This document shows, piece after piece, positions 62,254-64,000 of a stretch of DNA of 64,000 bases (its first letter is position 1; each line of letters starts with the position of its first letter). Under the pieces are notes generated by a model. The model did not search any database, was not told the origin of the DNA, and was given only the letters and a program-made list of their open reading frames with translations. This DNA comes from Clostridium gelidum (GTDB taxonomy: Bacteria; Bacillota; Clostridia; Clostridiales; Clostridiaceae): NCBI RefSeq assembly GCF_019977655.1, contig NZ_AP024849.1, positions 3,009,001 to 3,073,000 on the forward strand, given 5' to 3'. The translations under genes were made by a program, and so were the position numbers.

Positions 62254-63792
62254 TTACGGATTTTTTATTAGTCCAATAGCTACTCCAAGAAAGCAAAATT
62301 GTTGATCTTCTATAATAATAGGTTCGTACATTTCATTTTCTGGCATAAGAGCTATCTTCCCATCCATAATTCTATATGTTTTTAAAGTAGCTTCTCCTTC
62401 AATGTCCACTGCAACTATATCTCTAACATTTGGGGTATTTTGCTTACTTATTACTACATAATCTCCATCATAAATGTTTTTATTTATCATAGAATCACCT
62501 TTTACTTTAAGCATGAAAACATCTTTAGACTTTCGTATCCATTCTTTTGGCAAATAGTAATTATCTTCAATAGAATCATTCATAAGAATTGGACTTCCTG
62601 CTGCAATTTCATTAAATACTGGAATGCTTAAGACATCTTCCACTTTTTCCTCAGTTCCATTGTATTCAATGTAAATTTCATCTACAGATCCAGAATCTTT
62701 TATAAATTTATGAGATACATTTCTTTTTAAGTCTATATATTCAATAGTATCTAAAGTCAAAGCTGACTTATCTAAATTATCTTTTATATTATTTTCAGCT
62801 TGTGCTTGTTCAATTTTATCAGATGTTTTTATTTTATTCATTTTAGCTTCTTCTTCAATAAAAATAGCCTTTAAAGAAATACTTTTCCCCTTCATATCAT
62901 ACCCTAATGTAGCAAAAGATCGTCCCTTTGTAAGATATGCATAAGGATTATTATATTGCATCATATCAATTACAAAGGTTATGCTTGAATAAGTTTTTTC
63001 ATTATATAGTGCTTTTAAAAAATCTATTTGAACCTTCGTTAAATCTTGGCAACTATCTATAAAAATATGAGTATAATTCTTACTTGGATTTTTTTGAGCT
63101 TCTTCTAGAGCTATAAGTTCCATATCTTTATGATCTATCTTATTTACCTTTTTTAAATTATTATTATACTCAACTAAAATTTCAAATACAACTTGTCTCT
63201 GTTTGGAATTTTTTCTAAGAATTTTAGGGACATTATTACTTGAGTTACTTACTCTATAAGGTCTATTGGCAGTCTTATATTCTTCAATATTTATATAATC
63301 ACAAGATTTTATCCACTTGATTTCTTCTTGTATAAACTCTATAAATGCAATATTTAGTATATTAATCTTATTATTTTCATATTTCTTAGCTATAATCTTT
63401 ATTGCTTCTTCAAGCGTATTTTTACATTCTGTAATAGATGCAATAGCAACTTTCTTTTTGTTAGATTTATTATATTGATTAAAATAATAAATCATTAAAG
63501 AATCTACTGTACTCATTTCTAATTTGTAACTATTATCTTCATCAAAAAAACTATTCTGATGATATTTTTCATCTGCTATGTTTTCATAAATAAATGATAC
63601 ATTTTTTAAAACTTCTTCATTATTAGTTGCTATAAGTAGCTTATCATCTTTGGATATGCAATACTTATTAAGTAATGTGGGTATCTTATTAATAAATGCA
63701 GTAGTCTTTCCAGTGCCAGCTACACCTTTTATTAACATATGACCGTTAGGCTTATTATTAATTATTTTACTTTGCGCTCTATTAAATTCCAT
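62254..63792 (-). CDS. UvrD-like ATPase fused to a LexA/S24 self-cleaving peptidase domain
   Basis: A protein of 512 residues. The N-terminal half resembles the 1A part of UvrD helicases: Walker A GVAGTGKTT (23-31), a Walker B variant FIDSCQDLTKVQ, and GYDMKGKSISLK, normally next to motif IV. The later helicase motifs are absent, so it is probably an ATPase without strand separation. The last 125 residues are a complete LexA-type peptidase: cleavage site Ala-Gly in EIAAGSP (about 398-399), Ser434 (KGDSM), Lys471 (ATLKTY), and no LexA DNA-binding domain. It may be activated or destroyed by RecA during DNA damage (inference). Strong ribosome site. Confidence 0.8.
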   Translation of the reverse strand: MEFNRAQSKIINNKPNGHMLIKGVAGTGKTTAFINKIPTLLNKYCISKDDKLLIATNNEEVLKNVSFIYENIADEKYHQNSFFDEDNSYKLEMSTVDSLMIYYFNQYNKSNKKKVAIASITECKNTLEEAIKIIAKKYENNKINILNIAFIEFIQEEIKWIKSCDYINIEEYKTANRPYRVSNSSNNVPKILRKNSKQRQVVFEILVEYNNNLKKVNKIDHKDMELIALEEAQKNPSKNYTHIFIDSCQDLTKVQIDFLKALYNEKTYSSITFVIDMMQYNNPYAYLTKGRSFATLGYDMKGKSISLKAIFIEEEAKMNKIKTSDKIEQAQAENNIKDNLDKSALTLDTIEYIDLKRNVSHKFIKDSGSVDEIYIEYNGTEEKVEDVLSIPVFNEIAAGSPILMNDSIEDNYYLPKEWIRKSKDVFMLKVKGDSMINKNIYDGDYVVISKQNTPNVRDIVAVDIEGEATLKTYRIMDGKIALMPENEMYEPIIIEDQQFCFLGVAIGLIKNP

Positions 63793-63862
63793 GTTTATCC
63801 TCCTTCCATCAGTTTTTTAATTTATAAATATATACCGTGCGAAAATTTTAAACTATTGTGTA

Positions 63863-63892
63863 ATTATACTATATTAAATGATTATGTGTAAA
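63863..63892 (-). promoter_or_regulatory. Probable promoter of the UvrD-LexA fusion
   Basis: TTTACA (63887-63892), 18 bp, TATAAT (63863-63868) on the reverse strand. I looked for a GAAC-N4-GTTC SOS box here and did not find one. The rest of 63793-64000 has no gene. Confidence 0.55.
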
Positions 63893-64000
63893 GTTTTGAG
63901 GAATTGTGACTCATTAAATATAAAGATATCTTTATATTTTACAGAATATACAAACGTTGTGTTGATTCTTTAAAATATGTATAATAAAAAAAGTAAAACT

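Noticed and set aside
63793..63960. SOS box for the UvrD-LexA fusion
   Set aside because: No GAAC-N4-GTTC-like sequence within the visible upstream region.

Overview
The window looks like chromosomal DNA from a low-GC Clostridium of cluster I (C. beijerinckii-like). The reasons are very AT-rich sequence, strong AGGAGG ribosome sites, frequent TTG and GTG starts, and a lexA / YnbB-type lyase / hfq / miaA / mutL block in the order familiar from clostridia. No rRNA, tRNA or CRISPR array was seen. Species assignment is inference.

Layout. 1-5956 is housekeeping: a partial free methionine sulfoxide reductase, lexA with a LexA box, a YnbB-type PLP lyase, hfq, miaA and mutL. mutS, which normally lies directly upstream of mutL, is at 53528-56344 on the same strand. 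About 47.5 kb of accessory DNA therefore sits between the two mismatch-repair genes. 6.1-14.6 kb carries a short terminal-inverted-repeat element, two tandem signal peptidases (one frameshifted), an XRE/membrane-protein pair, a methyltransferase, an MqsR-like toxin with no normal start codon beside its zinc-ribbon/HTH/Panacea antitoxin, an amylosucrase-like GH13 enzyme and a DUF434 protein. 14.7-22.5 kb holds a LURP-one protein, a secreted GH43 arabinanase, a FliB-like methylase, a toxin-type deaminase and a chemoreceptor with a C-terminal PAS domain. 22.7-31 kb is a probable nitrogen-compound catabolism locus: APC permease, AraC-type regulator, RidA, a multi-subunit flavin/iron-sulfur dehydrogenase and an ornithine-cyclodeaminase-family enzyme. 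A shared 17-bp motif lies upstream of the transcription units, and a collapsed duplicate of the operon remains beside ridA.

31.3-53.3 kb is a defence island. It starts with gene debris and a Phd/Doc pair. Next comes a three-gene DUF6361 / PLD nuclease / SNF2-like helicase system flanked by about 200-bp direct repeats; the second repeat copy is split by a complete IS66 element with an 8-bp target duplication. Then follow a large Ser/Thr kinase, a dead NUDIX gene, a group of unfamiliar genes including a nuclease-like DUF4365-type protein and a tail-anchored membrane protein, a Gabija-type OLD nuclease plus UvrD helicase pair, and a phage YopX protein. A 22-bp sequence occurs both at the left side of this island (32440) and next to mutS (53488).

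56.4-64 kb contains DUF1919, acyltransferase, HTH, MATE efflux and nucleotidase genes, and finally a fusion of a truncated UvrD-like ATPase with a LexA/S24 self-cleaving domain.

The most interesting points are the separation of mutS from mutL, two genes whose best-placed start is an ATA codon (MqsR-like toxin and PLD nuclease), the unrecognised 45.1-48.3 kb gene set inside the defence island, and the UvrD-LexA fusion.
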